Assembly: GCA_964373925.1 (NCBI GenBank)
Contig: CAYJWS010000017.1
Span: forward strand, 1 to 19,541
Source of the DNA: CAYJWS01 sp964373925
Lineage (GTDB): Bacteria; Patescibacteriota; Patescibacteriia; Buchananbacterales; GWA2-38-13
Direction of reading: 5' to 3'
DNA length: 19,541 nt
The position numbers and the translations under genes are program-made. Positions 1 to 7,106 of the stretch are shown here, one piece after another (within the stretch, counting starts at the first letter, position 1; each line of letters opens with the position of its first letter). The notes beneath the pieces were generated by a model. That model saw nothing but the letters and a program-made list of their open reading frames with translations, ran no database searches and was not told the DNA's origin.

Positions 1-1
1 T

Positions 2-478
2 ATGCGCGGAAAACAAGCACCAAGAAGAACAATAGCATCAGATCCAAAATTTCACAGCATTCATATCGCAAAACTTATCAATTATATTATGAGGCGCGGG
101 AAAAAGACCACGGCACAGAGGGTTGTATACGGCAGTTTTGAAATTATCGCCGAGAAGACAAAGAAAAATCCTTTGGATGTGTTTGATATGGCAATGAAAA
201 ATGTTTCGCCGGACGTGGAGGTTCGATCACGAAGAATCGGCGGAGGCAACTATCAAATTCCCGTCGCGGTCCAGGGCAATAGAAAGGTTTCACTCGCGTA
301 CCGATGGCTGATAAACGCGGCAAAAGCAAGAAAAGGAATGCCGATGAGCGAAAAGCTCGCCTCCGAGCTTATTGACGCGTCAAATAAATTAGGCGCGGCA
401 ATTAAAAAGAAAGAAGATGTTTATAGGATGGCCGAAGCAAACAGAGCATTCGCCCACTTCGCGAGGTTTAATAGATAA
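2..478 (+). CDS. rpsG: 30S ribosomal protein S7
   Basis: This 158-residue protein is S7, the primary 16S rRNA-binding protein that organises the 3' major domain (head) of the small subunit and lines the E site. The N-terminus MRGKQAPRR, the central RSRRIGGGNYQIPV segment and the C-terminal AHFARFNR match the family across its full length (usual length about 156). The ATG lies at the second base of the window, so any ribosome binding site is outside it. In the usual str arrangement rpsL would lie just upstream. The gene is separated from fusA by a 101-nt spacer filled with a heptad inverted repeat. Identification is secure. Confidence 0.97.
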   Translation: MRGKQAPRRTIASDPKFHSIHIAKLINYIMRRGKKTTAQRVVYGSFEIIAEKTKKNPLDVFDMAMKNVSPDVEVRSRRIGGGNYQIPVAVQGNRKVSLAYRWLINAAKARKGMPMSEKLASELIDASNKLGAAIKKKEDVYRMAEANRAFAHFARFNR

Positions 479-484
479 TATAAA

Positions 485-572
485 AATTTCTAATTCCCAA
501 TATCCAATTTCGTTTTTTAATTAAGCCGAAAGAAAAAAATTTAGAAATTAGAAATTGAAAATTAGAAATTTT
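485..572. repeat. Heptad-phased inverted repeat, AATT family (rpsG-fusA spacer)
   Basis: The left arm is four 7-bp units in perfect phase at 485-512 (AATTTCT, AATTCCC, AATATCC, AATTTCG). The right arm is four units in phase at 541-568 (TTAGAAA, TTAGAAA, TTGAAAA, TTAGAAA). The outermost 13 bases, 483-495, are the exact reverse complement of 560-572. The arms could form a long A/U hairpin running from 6 nt after the rpsG stop to 7 nt before the fusA start. No Shine-Dalgarno is seen before fusA. Confidence 0.85.
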
Positions 573-579
573 CTTAGTT

Positions 580-2694
580 ATGCCCCGACAATATCCTTCA
601 GAGAAAATTCGCAACATAGGAATTATTGCCCATATTGACGCTGGAAAAACAACAGTTTCCGAGCGTATTTTATTTTATACTGGAAAAAAGCATAAAATCG
701 GCGAAGTGCACGAGGGAGCGGCTGAAATGGATTGGATGGAACAGGAAAAAGAAAGGGGAATTACCATTACTTCCGCGGCTACTACCTGTTTTTGGGCTCC
801 TCGAGGAGGTACGGATATACATCAAATAAATCTTATTGACACTCCAGGACACATTGATTTTACGGTTGAAGTCCAGCGCTCTCTTCGCGTGCTTGACGGC
901 GGAGTATTGGTTTTTGACGGCGTCGCGGGCGTAGAGCCGCAGTCGGAGACGGTTTTTCGGCAGGCGGAAAAATACAAGGTGCCGCTTATCGCTTTCGTGA
1001 ACAAAATGGACAGGATGGGCGCGGATTTTTACTTTGACTATAATTCTATACTTGAACGCCTTACTAAGCGCGCGTTTCCCATACAGCTTCCTATCGGCGC
1101 TTCAGAAACATTTTTGGGAATTATAGATCTCATAACGGAAAAAGCAGTTACTTATAAAGATGAGTTTGGCAAAGATGTGGAAGGGATAGAAATCCCCCAT
1201 GACATGAAAGAAAAAGTAAAGGAATTCCGTGCAAAGCTTGTTGAAGCCGTTGCTGAAACCGACGAAATGCTTATTAATAAATACCTCAATGGCGAAACCA
1301 TTACGATTGAAGAGATAAAAAAAGCCTTGCGGCATGCCACAATAACCAGTCAGATTATTCCGGTTCTTTGCGGAGCCGCGCTCAAAAATAAAGGTGTTCA
1401 GCTATTGCTTGACGCGGTTGTGGATTATTTGCCATCGCCCCTTGATGTTCCTCCCCTTATCGGGCACAGCCCGGATAGCCCTGACAAAGTAGAAGTACGC
1501 CCTCCAAGCGATTTAGAGCCACTATCGGGACTTGCGTTTAAAATTGCGTCAGACCCGTATGTTGGAAAACTTTGTTTTTTCCGCGTATATTCTGGAACGT
1601 TAAAGTCGGGTTCTTATGTTTTGAATTCTACGACTGGAAAAAAAGAAAGAGTCGGCAGAATCGTCAGAATGCACGCGAATCATCGCGAGGAAATTGACGA
1701 AGTGTACTCGGGCCAGATCGCAGCCATCGTGGGGCTTAAAGAAACCTTTACGGGGCACACGCTGTGCGACGAAGAACATCCTATAGTTTTAGAGTCCATT
1801 ACCTTTCCAAAACCTGTCATATCGGTTGCCATTGAGCCAAAGACAAAACAAGACCAAGAGAAGATGGGTTTTGCCATGCAAAAACTGGCGGAGGAAGATC
1901 CGACCTTTGTCATATCAACCGATGAAGAAACCATGCAGACAATCATCTCCGGCATGGGAGAGCTTCATTTGGAGATTATTGTTGACCGCATGAAGCGCGA
2001 GTTTAAAGTTGACGCGGTTGTAGGAAAGCCGCAGGTTGCCTATAAAGAAACCATAAGATCGGAAGCGGAAGCGGAAGGAAAATATATCAGGCAGTCGGGC
2101 GGACGCGGACAGTATGGGCACTGCTGGGTGAAGGTTCGGCCGAGCGCCGTCGGCGCCGGGTTTATATTTGAAGATGAAATTGTTGGCGGAATTATTCCAA
2201 GAGAATATATTCCGGCCATTGAAAAGGGCGTGCAGGAAGCTGTTGACAAGGGCGTTTTGGCGGGGTATCCTATGATAGATATTACATGCGAGGTTTTTGA
2301 CGGTTCCTACCACGACGTAGACTCCTCGGAATCAGCCTTTAAGATAGCCGGCTCTATGGCGTTTCAGGCGGCGGCGAGATCGGCAAATCCGGTGTTGCTT
2401 GAGCCTATTATGAAATTTGAGGTGGTTGTTCCGGAGCAGTATATGGGAGACGTTATCGGCAACTTGAGCTCGCGCCGGGCGAAAATTTCTGAGATGAAAG
2501 ACAGGGGAAACGCGAAGGTGGTGTCCGGCGAAGTGCCGCTTGCCGAAATGTTTGGATACGCGACCGAGCTTCGTTCAATATCCCAGGGAAGAGCATCCTA
2601 TAATATGGAATTTTTGAAATATTCAGAAACTCCGCGAAATGTTTCCGAGGCGATTATCGGTGAAAAAGAAAAAGCAAAAGCAAAAGGCAAATAA
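580..2694 (+). CDS. fusA: Elongation factor G
   Basis: EF-G is the GTPase that drives tRNA-mRNA translocation on the ribosome. The 704-residue length is typical. The G1 motif AHIDAGKT is at residues 17-24, switch I RGITIT near 59-64, G3 DTPGH at 87-91 and G4 NKMD at 141-144. The domain IV segment GGRGQYGHCWV and the tip sequence HDVDSSES are intact, so the protein looks fully functional. The Lys-rich C-terminus (EKEKAKAKGK) is a short extension. The start at 580 gives the expected N-terminus before the G domain; the preceding bases show no Shine-Dalgarno and lie beside the right arm of a heptad array. A small unknown gene follows after 10 nt. Confidence 0.98.
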   Translation: MPRQYPSEKIRNIGIIAHIDAGKTTVSERILFYTGKKHKIGEVHEGAAEMDWMEQEKERGITITSAATTCFWAPRGGTDIHQINLIDTPGHIDFTVEVQRSLRVLDGGVLVFDGVAGVEPQSETVFRQAEKYKVPLIAFVNKMDRMGADFYFDYNSILERLTKRAFPIQLPIGASETFLGIIDLITEKAVTYKDEFGKDVEGIEIPHDMKEKVKEFRAKLVEAVAETDEMLINKYLNGETITIEEIKKALRHATITSQIIPVLCGAALKNKGVQLLLDAVVDYLPSPLDVPPLIGHSPDSPDKVEVRPPSDLEPLSGLAFKIASDPYVGKLCFFRVYSGTLKSGSYVLNSTTGKKERVGRIVRMHANHREEIDEVYSGQIAAIVGLKETFTGHTLCDEEHPIVLESITFPKPVISVAIEPKTKQDQEKMGFAMQKLAEEDPTFVISTDEETMQTIISGMGELHLEIIVDRMKREFKVDAVVGKPQVAYKETIRSEAEAEGKYIRQSGGRGQYGHCWVKVRPSAVGAGFIFEDEIVGGIIPREYIPAIEKGVQEAVDKGVLAGYPMIDITCEVFDGSYHDVDSSESAFKIAGSMAFQAAARSANPVLLEPIMKFEVVVPEQYMGDVIGNLSSRRAKISEMKDRGNAKVVSGEVPLAEMFGYATELRSISQGRASYNMEFLKYSETPRNVSEAIIGEKEKAKAKGK

Positions 2695-2704
2695 CAGCAA
2701 GTAT

Positions 2705-3049
2705 ATGAATGACAGTTTTCAAAAAATTATCCGGCTTATAGAAAAGACGGGAGATAAATGCATTATCCTTAATCAGAATGGCGATGGCGCGTACGTTGTC
2801 ATGGCGCTCAAGGATTATGAGGGTTTCATAGATAACGCGTCCGGATTAAAAAATTTATCCGAAGAAGAGTTTTTAGAAAAAATTAACCGCGATATTGCCA
2901 TTTGGAGATCGGCTCAAGAAAACGAAAATTTAGCTGAATGGGAAAACACCATTTCGCAAAAAATTTCAAGAAAAAATGAATTTGAACCGCTGGAAAAAGA
3001 AGTAATTGAGCCAAAAGACGATACGTACTATTTTGAGCCGCTTGACTGA
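2705..3049 (+). CDS. Unknown small protein with Phd/YefM-like segment, between fusA and tuf
   Basis: This is a 114-residue acidic protein starting 10 nt after the fusA stop, so it is probably cotranscribed with fusA. The reading frame stays open upstream inside fusA, but ATG 2705 is the first start outside that gene and precedes the natural N-terminus MNDSFQKIIRLIEKTG. Residues about 16-42 (DKCIILNQNGDGAYVVMAL followed by KDYEGF) resemble the segment of Phd/YefM antitoxins in which an Ile/Val-rich strand, a turn with NG, and a DYE helix follow each other. The rest is a charged helical region and an acidic tail ending in YYFEPLD. No toxin gene is adjacent, so an antitoxin role is not supported; a truncated or repurposed Phd-like fold is the best guess. 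Function unknown. Confidence 0.75.
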   Translation: MNDSFQKIIRLIEKTGDKCIILNQNGDGAYVVMALKDYEGFIDNASGLKNLSEEEFLEKINRDIAIWRSAQENENLAEWENTISQKISRKNEFEPLEKEVIEPKDDTYYFEPLD

Positions 3050-3106
3050 AGAAATCCAATAGGTGACGAATGAAGAACCGTGAGGAAAGCCGCATAGATT
3101 GCAAAT

Positions 3107-3135
3107 TTGACAAATTTTCTTAATTTGTTTACAAT
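3107..3135 (+). promoter_or_regulatory. Sigma-70-type promoter of tuf
   Basis: A perfect TTGACA at 3107-3112 is separated by 17 bp from TACAAT at 3130-3135 (5 of 6 matches to TATAAT). Transcription would start near 3142, leaving a leader of about 83 nt. In the leader, 3179-3186 and 3198-3205 can pair as an 8-bp stem with one A-C mismatch, just upstream of the Shine-Dalgarno. This is the clearest promoter in the window and implies tuf is transcribed independently of fusA. Confidence 0.85.
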
Positions 3136-3210
3136 GAATAATTATATAAAGTTATTATTAATAAATTATTATCCAAGGCTGACATCTTATTTATTGGGAT
3201 GCCAGATTAT

Positions 3211-3217
3211 AAAGGAG
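3211..3217 (+). promoter_or_regulatory. Strong Shine-Dalgarno of tuf
   Basis: AAAGGAG ends 7 nt before the tuf ATG. It is notable because most other genes in the window, especially those following heptad arrays, have no recognisable Shine-Dalgarno. Confidence 0.85.
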
Positions 3218-3224
3218 AAAAATC

Positions 3225-4415
3225 ATGTCAGGTAAATTTGAAAGAAAAAAACCACATTTAAACGTAGGAACCATCGGTCACGTTGACCATGGGAAAACCA
3301 CTTTAACCGCGGCACTATTATCGTATTTAACAAAGAAAGGTTTTTCAGCTCAGCAAAAAACCGTTGATCAAATTGACAATGCCCCTGAAGAGCGGGAGCG
3401 CGGTATTACTATCAATACCTCGCATGTTGAATACGAAACGGCAAACAGGCATTACGCCCATATTGATTGTCCAGGGCACGCGGACTATGTAAAGAACATG
3501 GTGACTGGTGCCGCCCAAATGGATGGCGCTGTTTTGGTGGTAGCCGCAACCGACGGGCCAATGCCCCAAACAAGAGAGCATATTCTTTTGGCTCGACAGG
3601 TCGGAGTTCCATATATCATTGTTTTTATTAATAAGGTTGATCAGGTTAAAGACGCAGAACTCATTGATCTTGTTGAAGAAGAGGTCCGAGACTTATTAAA
3701 AAAATATGAATTTCCCGGCGATACTATTCCGGTTATCCGAGGATCCGCCCTCAAAGCATTAGAGAATCCTGGTGACGCGGCAGCGACAAAATGCATGGAA
3801 GATCTCACCAATGCTCTTGATACCTATATTCCAGAGCCAAAAAGAGATGTGGAAAAGCCGTTCCTCATGCCTATCGAAGACATTTTCCATATTGAAGGAA
3901 GAGGCACAGTTGTTACCGGAAGAATTGAGAGAGGAATAGTCAAGGTGAACGAGGAAGTTGCGATTGTCGGTAAAAAAGATACGGCAAAGACAGTTGTTAC
4001 TGGCATTGAAATGTTTAACAAATCGCTTGATGAAGGAAGAGCCGGGGATAACGCCGGGATACTTTTGCGGGGCGTAAAGAAAGAAGATGTTGAACGCGGT
4101 CAGGTGATTGCAAAGCCGGGATCAATTACTCCGCATACAGAGTATCAGGCTGAAACATATATTTTGTCAAAAGAAGAGGGCGGACGTCATAAGCCGTTCT
4201 TCAAGGGTTACAAGCCGCAATTTTATATTGGAACCGCCGATGTCACCGGCGAAATAGAATTACCAGAGGGAACAGAGATGGTTATGCCGGGCGATACCGT
4301 CAACTTAAAAGTCAAGCTTATTGTTCCAGTAGCATTGGAAGAAAAACAGAGATTTGCTATTCGAGAAGGCGGAAAAACCGTAGGTGCGGGAGTTGTTGCC
4401 AAAATTTTTAAATAA
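3225..4415 (+). CDS. tuf: Elongation factor Tu
   Basis: EF-Tu carries aminoacyl-tRNA to the ribosomal A site in a GTP-dependent way. The 396-residue length is normal. G1 GHVDHGKT is at residues 18-25, switch I RGITI at 59-63, G3 DCPGH at 81-85 with catalytic His85, and G4 NKVD at 136-139. Domain 2 (GRGTVVTGRIERG) and the C-terminal FAIREGGKTVGAGVVAK are conserved. One deviation stands out: in the domain 3 motif usually read FRTTDVTG, this protein has Gly336 in place of the conserved arginine (IGTADVTG). The gene has its own consensus promoter and Shine-Dalgarno, and is followed by a strong hairpin. Confidence 0.98.
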   Translation: MSGKFERKKPHLNVGTIGHVDHGKTTLTAALLSYLTKKGFSAQQKTVDQIDNAPEERERGITINTSHVEYETANRHYAHIDCPGHADYVKNMVTGAAQMDGAVLVVAATDGPMPQTREHILLARQVGVPYIIVFINKVDQVKDAELIDLVEEEVRDLLKKYEFPGDTIPVIRGSALKALENPGDAAATKCMEDLTNALDTYIPEPKRDVEKPFLMPIEDIFHIEGRGTVVTGRIERGIVKVNEEVAIVGKKDTAKTVVTGIEMFNKSLDEGRAGDNAGILLRGVKKEDVERGQVIAKPGSITPHTEYQAETYILSKEEGGRHKPFFKGYKPQFYIGTADVTGEIELPEGTEMVMPGDTVNLKVKLIVPVALEEKQRFAIREGGKTVGAGVVAKIFK

Positions 4416-4420
4416 TAAAT

Positions 4421-4450
4421 ATAAGAGCCTAAATTTTTTTAGGCTCTTAT
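4421..4450. terminator. Perfect 13-bp hairpin between tuf and rpsJ (terminator-like)
   Basis: 4421-4433 (ATAAGAGCCTAAA) is the exact reverse complement of 4438-4450, with a 4-nt T loop. It begins 5 nt after the tuf stop. The T run is in the loop and upper stem rather than after the stem, so it is not a textbook intrinsic terminator; partial termination or mRNA 3'-end protection are both possible. A TACAAT at 4458-4463 could be a -10 for rpsJ but has no convincing -35. Confidence 0.6.
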
Positions 4451-4489
4451 ACGTCCTTACAATTATAAACAGTTACCATTGTTTTAACC

Positions 4490-4870
4490 ATGAAAGAAGA
4501 AATTAAAAAATCAGCAAAAACGGAAATCACAGAGTCTGCTCAAGTGAAAACGAATGAAGATGACACGAGGCCGAGGATTCGTATTAAAATTCGTGCGTAT
4601 GATCATAAGATTATTGATCAGTCTACCAAAACAATAATGGAGACCGCGCAGAGATCTGGAGCGCACATTTTAGGACCCATTCCTCTTCCCACGGAGAAAA
4701 AAAAGTATACAGTTTTACGTTCTTCTTTCGTACACAAGAATGCAAGAGATCAATATGAAATGAGAATTCACAAGAGGCTTTTGGATATTATTGAACCAAC
4801 GCCAAAAACTATTGAAACCCTTTCGAGTTTGAACTTACCGGCTGGAGTGGATGTAGAGATAAAAATGTAG
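4490..4870 (+). CDS. rpsJ: 30S ribosomal protein S10, N-terminally extended
   Basis: S10 is a head protein of the small subunit and, in bacteria with Nus factors, a partner (NusE) in antitermination. The conserved core starts near residue 28 (RIRIKIRAYDHKIID) and includes GAHILGPIPLPT and the C-terminal LPAGVDVEIKM. The total of 126 residues exceeds the usual 102-105 because of about 26 extra N-terminal residues rich in Lys, Glu and Thr. ATG 4490 is the only ATG before the core; no Shine-Dalgarno is seen. Unlike the usual S10 operon, the next gene (rplC) is 356 nt away behind its own promoter. Confidence 0.95.
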   Translation: MKEEIKKSAKTEITESAQVKTNEDDTRPRIRIKIRAYDHKIIDQSTKTIMETAQRSGAHILGPIPLPTEKKKYTVLRSSFVHKNARDQYEMRIHKRLLDIIEPTPKTIETLSSLNLPAGVDVEIKM

Positions 4871-5226
4871 AAATACAAAGAGTGTATTCGCAGTATTCAG
4901 AGAAAGATCTTCTGAATTTTTAGAAGAAAACCTCTGTTGATTGCCACGATACACATTCAAGGAGAAAAATAGCGAAAAAAAATCAACAATTTGCCCGAGT
5001 AAAGCATTCGCTTATATCTGGCTCATTGAGGCAGATTTTTATTTTTCTTTTGTCGCTGAACAAGGAGCGTAGCGACGCTGTGAAGCGAAACAGAAGCAAG
5101 CTCCGCCCTTTTTGTTGAATATCTGAATTTAATCTGAAATATTTTTTTGTGCTTATATTGTATTGCACTAGAGTTGATCTGACACAAAGGGCGGGGTGCC
5201 ATAAAATATAAATAATAAATTAAGGT
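4871..5226. other. 356-bp gap between rpsJ and rplC: hairpins and promoter, no gene
   Basis: I see no credible coding sequence here. The stretch holds an 8-bp inverted repeat TGTTGATT (4935-4942) with AATCAACA (4981-4988); an isolated AAGGAGAAAAAT at 4959-4970, identical to the tuf ribosome-binding region but followed by no ATG; a small hairpin AGCGT (5066-5070) with ACGCT (5075-5079); GAAGCGAAAC-type bases resembling the dispersed repeat at the window end; a long-range 11-bp pairing of 5101-5111 with 5186-5196; and a promoter at 5179-5207. It may be an old gene remnant or a leader region; the sequence does not decide. Confidence 0.6.
5179..5207 (+). promoter_or_regulatory. Sigma-70-type promoter of the rplC-led operon
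   Basis: CTGACA (5179-5184, 5 of 6) is 17 bp from TAAAAT (5202-5207, 5 of 6). The predicted start near 5214 leaves only about 13 nt before the rplC ATG at 5227, so the transcript would be nearly leaderless; AAGG at 5222-5225 is too close to the ATG to act as a Shine-Dalgarno. The spacer of this promoter contains the G-rich strand (5186-5196) of a potential long stem with 5101-5111. Confidence 0.7.
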
Positions 5227-5922
5227 ATGGCAAAATTTATTTTAGGAAAAAAAATTGAAATGACGCAAAAGTACAGAGCAGACGGTACTGTTATTCCTGT
5301 GACCAAAATTTTGGCAGAGCCATGCATTGTTACTCAAGTAAAAAAACATGTTAAGGATAAGGATAAAGCGCTCGCGCTTCAGATCGGGGCATTTACAAGA
5401 AAGCATATAAACAAGCCCATGAAAGGGCATTTGAAAGAAATAAATGCGCGTTTTTTAAAAGAATTTCCCATAACTGCAGATGAGGAAGGAAAATATAATA
5501 TTGGAGATGTAATCCGCGCGTCCATATTTGTCCCCGGAGACAAAGTAAAAGTAACGGGAGTTTCCAAGGGCAGGGGATTTCAGGGCGTTGTCAAGCGACA
5601 TCATTTCGCAGGAAGCCCCAAAACTCATGGACACAAAGATCAGCTGCGCATGCCCGGGTCAATCGGCGCTGGCGGAGTACAGCACGTATTAAAAGGCAAA
5701 AGAATGGGCGGAAGAATGGGACAGGATCAGGTGACAGTAACCAATCTTGAAATTATTGAAATTGATTTGGGAAATAATTTTATTTATGTCAAAGGAGCCG
5801 TGCCTGGCTCAAGAAACAGCCTTGTATGGATACGGGGCGAGGGAGAGCTTGCGGTGGAAAAACAGGGCAAAGACATCAAGGCGCAAGAAGCGCAGAATAT
5901 TGAAAACAAGACAACAAGTTAA
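5227..5922 (+). CDS. rplC: 50S ribosomal protein L3
   Basis: L3 is an early-assembling 23S rRNA-binding protein whose extended loop reaches toward the peptidyl transferase centre. The 231 residues include GVSKGRGFQGVVKRH (111-125), HGHKDQLRMPGSIG (134-147), KGKRMGGRMG (156-165) and a standard C-terminal AVPGSRNSLVWI. The C-terminal tail after residue about 205 is longer than usual and charged. In the loop tip the usual TPGRVFKG-type sequence is replaced by GGVQHVLKG, shorter by about one residue than E. coli L3, in the region of the glutamine methylated by PrmB. It leads a tight pair with rplD (4-nt gap). Confidence 0.97.
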   Translation: MAKFILGKKIEMTQKYRADGTVIPVTKILAEPCIVTQVKKHVKDKDKALALQIGAFTRKHINKPMKGHLKEINARFLKEFPITADEEGKYNIGDVIRASIFVPGDKVKVTGVSKGRGFQGVVKRHHFAGSPKTHGHKDQLRMPGSIGAGGVQHVLKGKRMGGRMGQDQVTVTNLEIIEIDLGNNFIYVKGAVPGSRNSLVWIRGEGELAVEKQGKDIKAQEAQNIENKTTS

Positions 5923-5926
5923 TTTT

Positions 5927-6613
5927 ATGAAAGAAGTTTCAGTGTACAATATGCGAGGCGAGGCTTCGGGGAAAGAGAAGCTCAATGAGGATATCTTTGG
6001 AGTAAAAGTAAGGCCTCATGTTGTGTATCAGGCGGTAGTTGCGCAACAGGCAAATTCACGAGAAGCTTTAGCACACACAAAAACTCGCGGTGAAGTGCGA
6101 GGCGGAGGCAAAAAGCCATGGAAACAAAAGGGAACAGGAAGAGCTCGCCATGGTTCTATCCGCTCGCCCATCTGGAGAGGCGGAGGAGTTAGCTTCGGGC
6201 CAAGAAATGATAGAAATTTTTCAGTGAAGATTAATAAGAAGGTGAAACGCGCGGCCATTACAATGTCTCTTTCGGATAAAGCGGAAAAAAATAATATTTT
6301 TATATTGGAAAATTTCAACCTTGATGCGAAAAAGACAAAAAATATTTATGAACTTTTCCAAGCACTGAAGTTGCGGAGGAAGAAATCAGGGGAAAAAAAG
6401 CAAGAAGGCAAGGTACAGAAGAAAGAAAAATCCATTTTAGTGGTTTTACCAAGAGAAAATAAAGATTTAGTGAGAGTTTTTAACAATATTCCAAGAGTCC
6501 AGACTATCGCGCCCAACAGCCTTAATGTCATTGATGTTGCAAAGAATGAATTTTTGCTCGTATCAAAGGATAGCTTGAAGCAGATTGGCGAGGTGTACGG
6601 TAAAAAAAATTAA
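5927..6613 (+). CDS. rplD: 50S ribosomal protein L4
   Basis: L4 binds 23S rRNA domain I and its loop lines the exit tunnel constriction together with L22. The start is set at ATG 5927, four nt after the rplC stop, giving a 228-residue protein; the frame is open further upstream but only inside rplC. The tunnel loop is clear: TKTRGEVRGGGKKPWKQKG, then GTGRARHGSIRSPIWRGGG and FGPR. A Lys/Glu/Gln-rich insertion (about residues 149-165, KSGEKKQEGKVQKKE) interrupts the C-terminal domain. The C-terminus ends with LKQIGEVYGKKN. L4 in E. coli represses its own operon, but no equivalent leader was recognised here. Confidence 0.96.
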   Translation: MKEVSVYNMRGEASGKEKLNEDIFGVKVRPHVVYQAVVAQQANSREALAHTKTRGEVRGGGKKPWKQKGTGRARHGSIRSPIWRGGGVSFGPRNDRNFSVKINKKVKRAAITMSLSDKAEKNNIFILENFNLDAKKTKNIYELFQALKLRRKKSGEKKQEGKVQKKEKSILVVLPRENKDLVRVFNNIPRVQTIAPNSLNVIDVAKNEFLLVSKDSLKQIGEVYGKKN

Positions 6614-6657
6614 TTGTAACTATTTCATTTAATATTTTATTTTAATCCAGGTGATAT

Positions 6658-7104
6658 ATGTCAATTTTAGATTTTTTAAAAAAAGATAAAAAAGAAAAAT
6701 CTGGCGATGAGAAGGAAAAAGCCGAACATTTTGTGAAGAGCGAAAAAGCACAAAAGAAAAACACTGCGCCAATTCAGAGTGAGCAAAAAGAAAAAAAGCT
6801 TGATTCGGGCAGTATAGATGCAGGCGCTTCAAAAATATTGATTCATCCGCATATTACCGAAAAGTCATCAGGAATGAGGCCGGAAAATAAGTATGTTGTG
6901 GAGATTGATCCTAAAGCAAATAAGATTGAAGTTAAAAATTCAATAAAAAAAATTTTTGGCGTGATGCCCATAAAAGTGAATGTTATTTCAATAGCAGGAA
7001 AGATTAAGCGTTATGGAAAAGTTTCTGGTGTTACTAAGGATAGGAAGAAAGTTATTATTACGTTGAAAGAAGGAGACAAGATTGATGTGGGAGAGGGAAG
7101 TTAA
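6658..7104 (+). CDS. rplW: 50S ribosomal protein L23 with long charged N-terminal extension
   Basis: L23 sits at the polypeptide exit and is the docking site for trigger factor and SRP. The conserved core begins near residue 60 (ILIHPHITEKS) and runs through KIEVKNSIKKIFGV to the end. The protein has 148 residues against about 95-100 for the family; the surplus is a 58-residue N-terminal region with a short amphipathic start (MSILDFLKKDKK) followed by a Lys/Glu/Gln-rich, probably disordered linker. AGGTGA at 6649-6654, three nt before ATG 6658, supports the long start, and the next in-frame ATG (within SSGMRPEN) would remove core residues. The extension is therefore real coding sequence. Confidence 0.95.
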   Translation: MSILDFLKKDKKEKSGDEKEKAEHFVKSEKAQKKNTAPIQSEQKEKKLDSGSIDAGASKILIHPHITEKSSGMRPENKYVVEIDPKANKIEVKNSIKKIFGVMPIKVNVISIAGKIKRYGKVSGVTKDRKKVIITLKEGDKIDVGEGS

Positions 7105-7106
7105 AT

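Noticed and set aside
4959..4970. AAGGAGAAAAAT resembling the tuf ribosome-binding region
   Set aside because: No ATG at the correct distance and no open frame follows, so it is at most a relic.
4983..5168. 61-codon minus-strand open frame in the rpsJ-rplC gap
   Set aside because: Low complexity, covers hairpin sequence, no ribosome binding site and no family resemblance.
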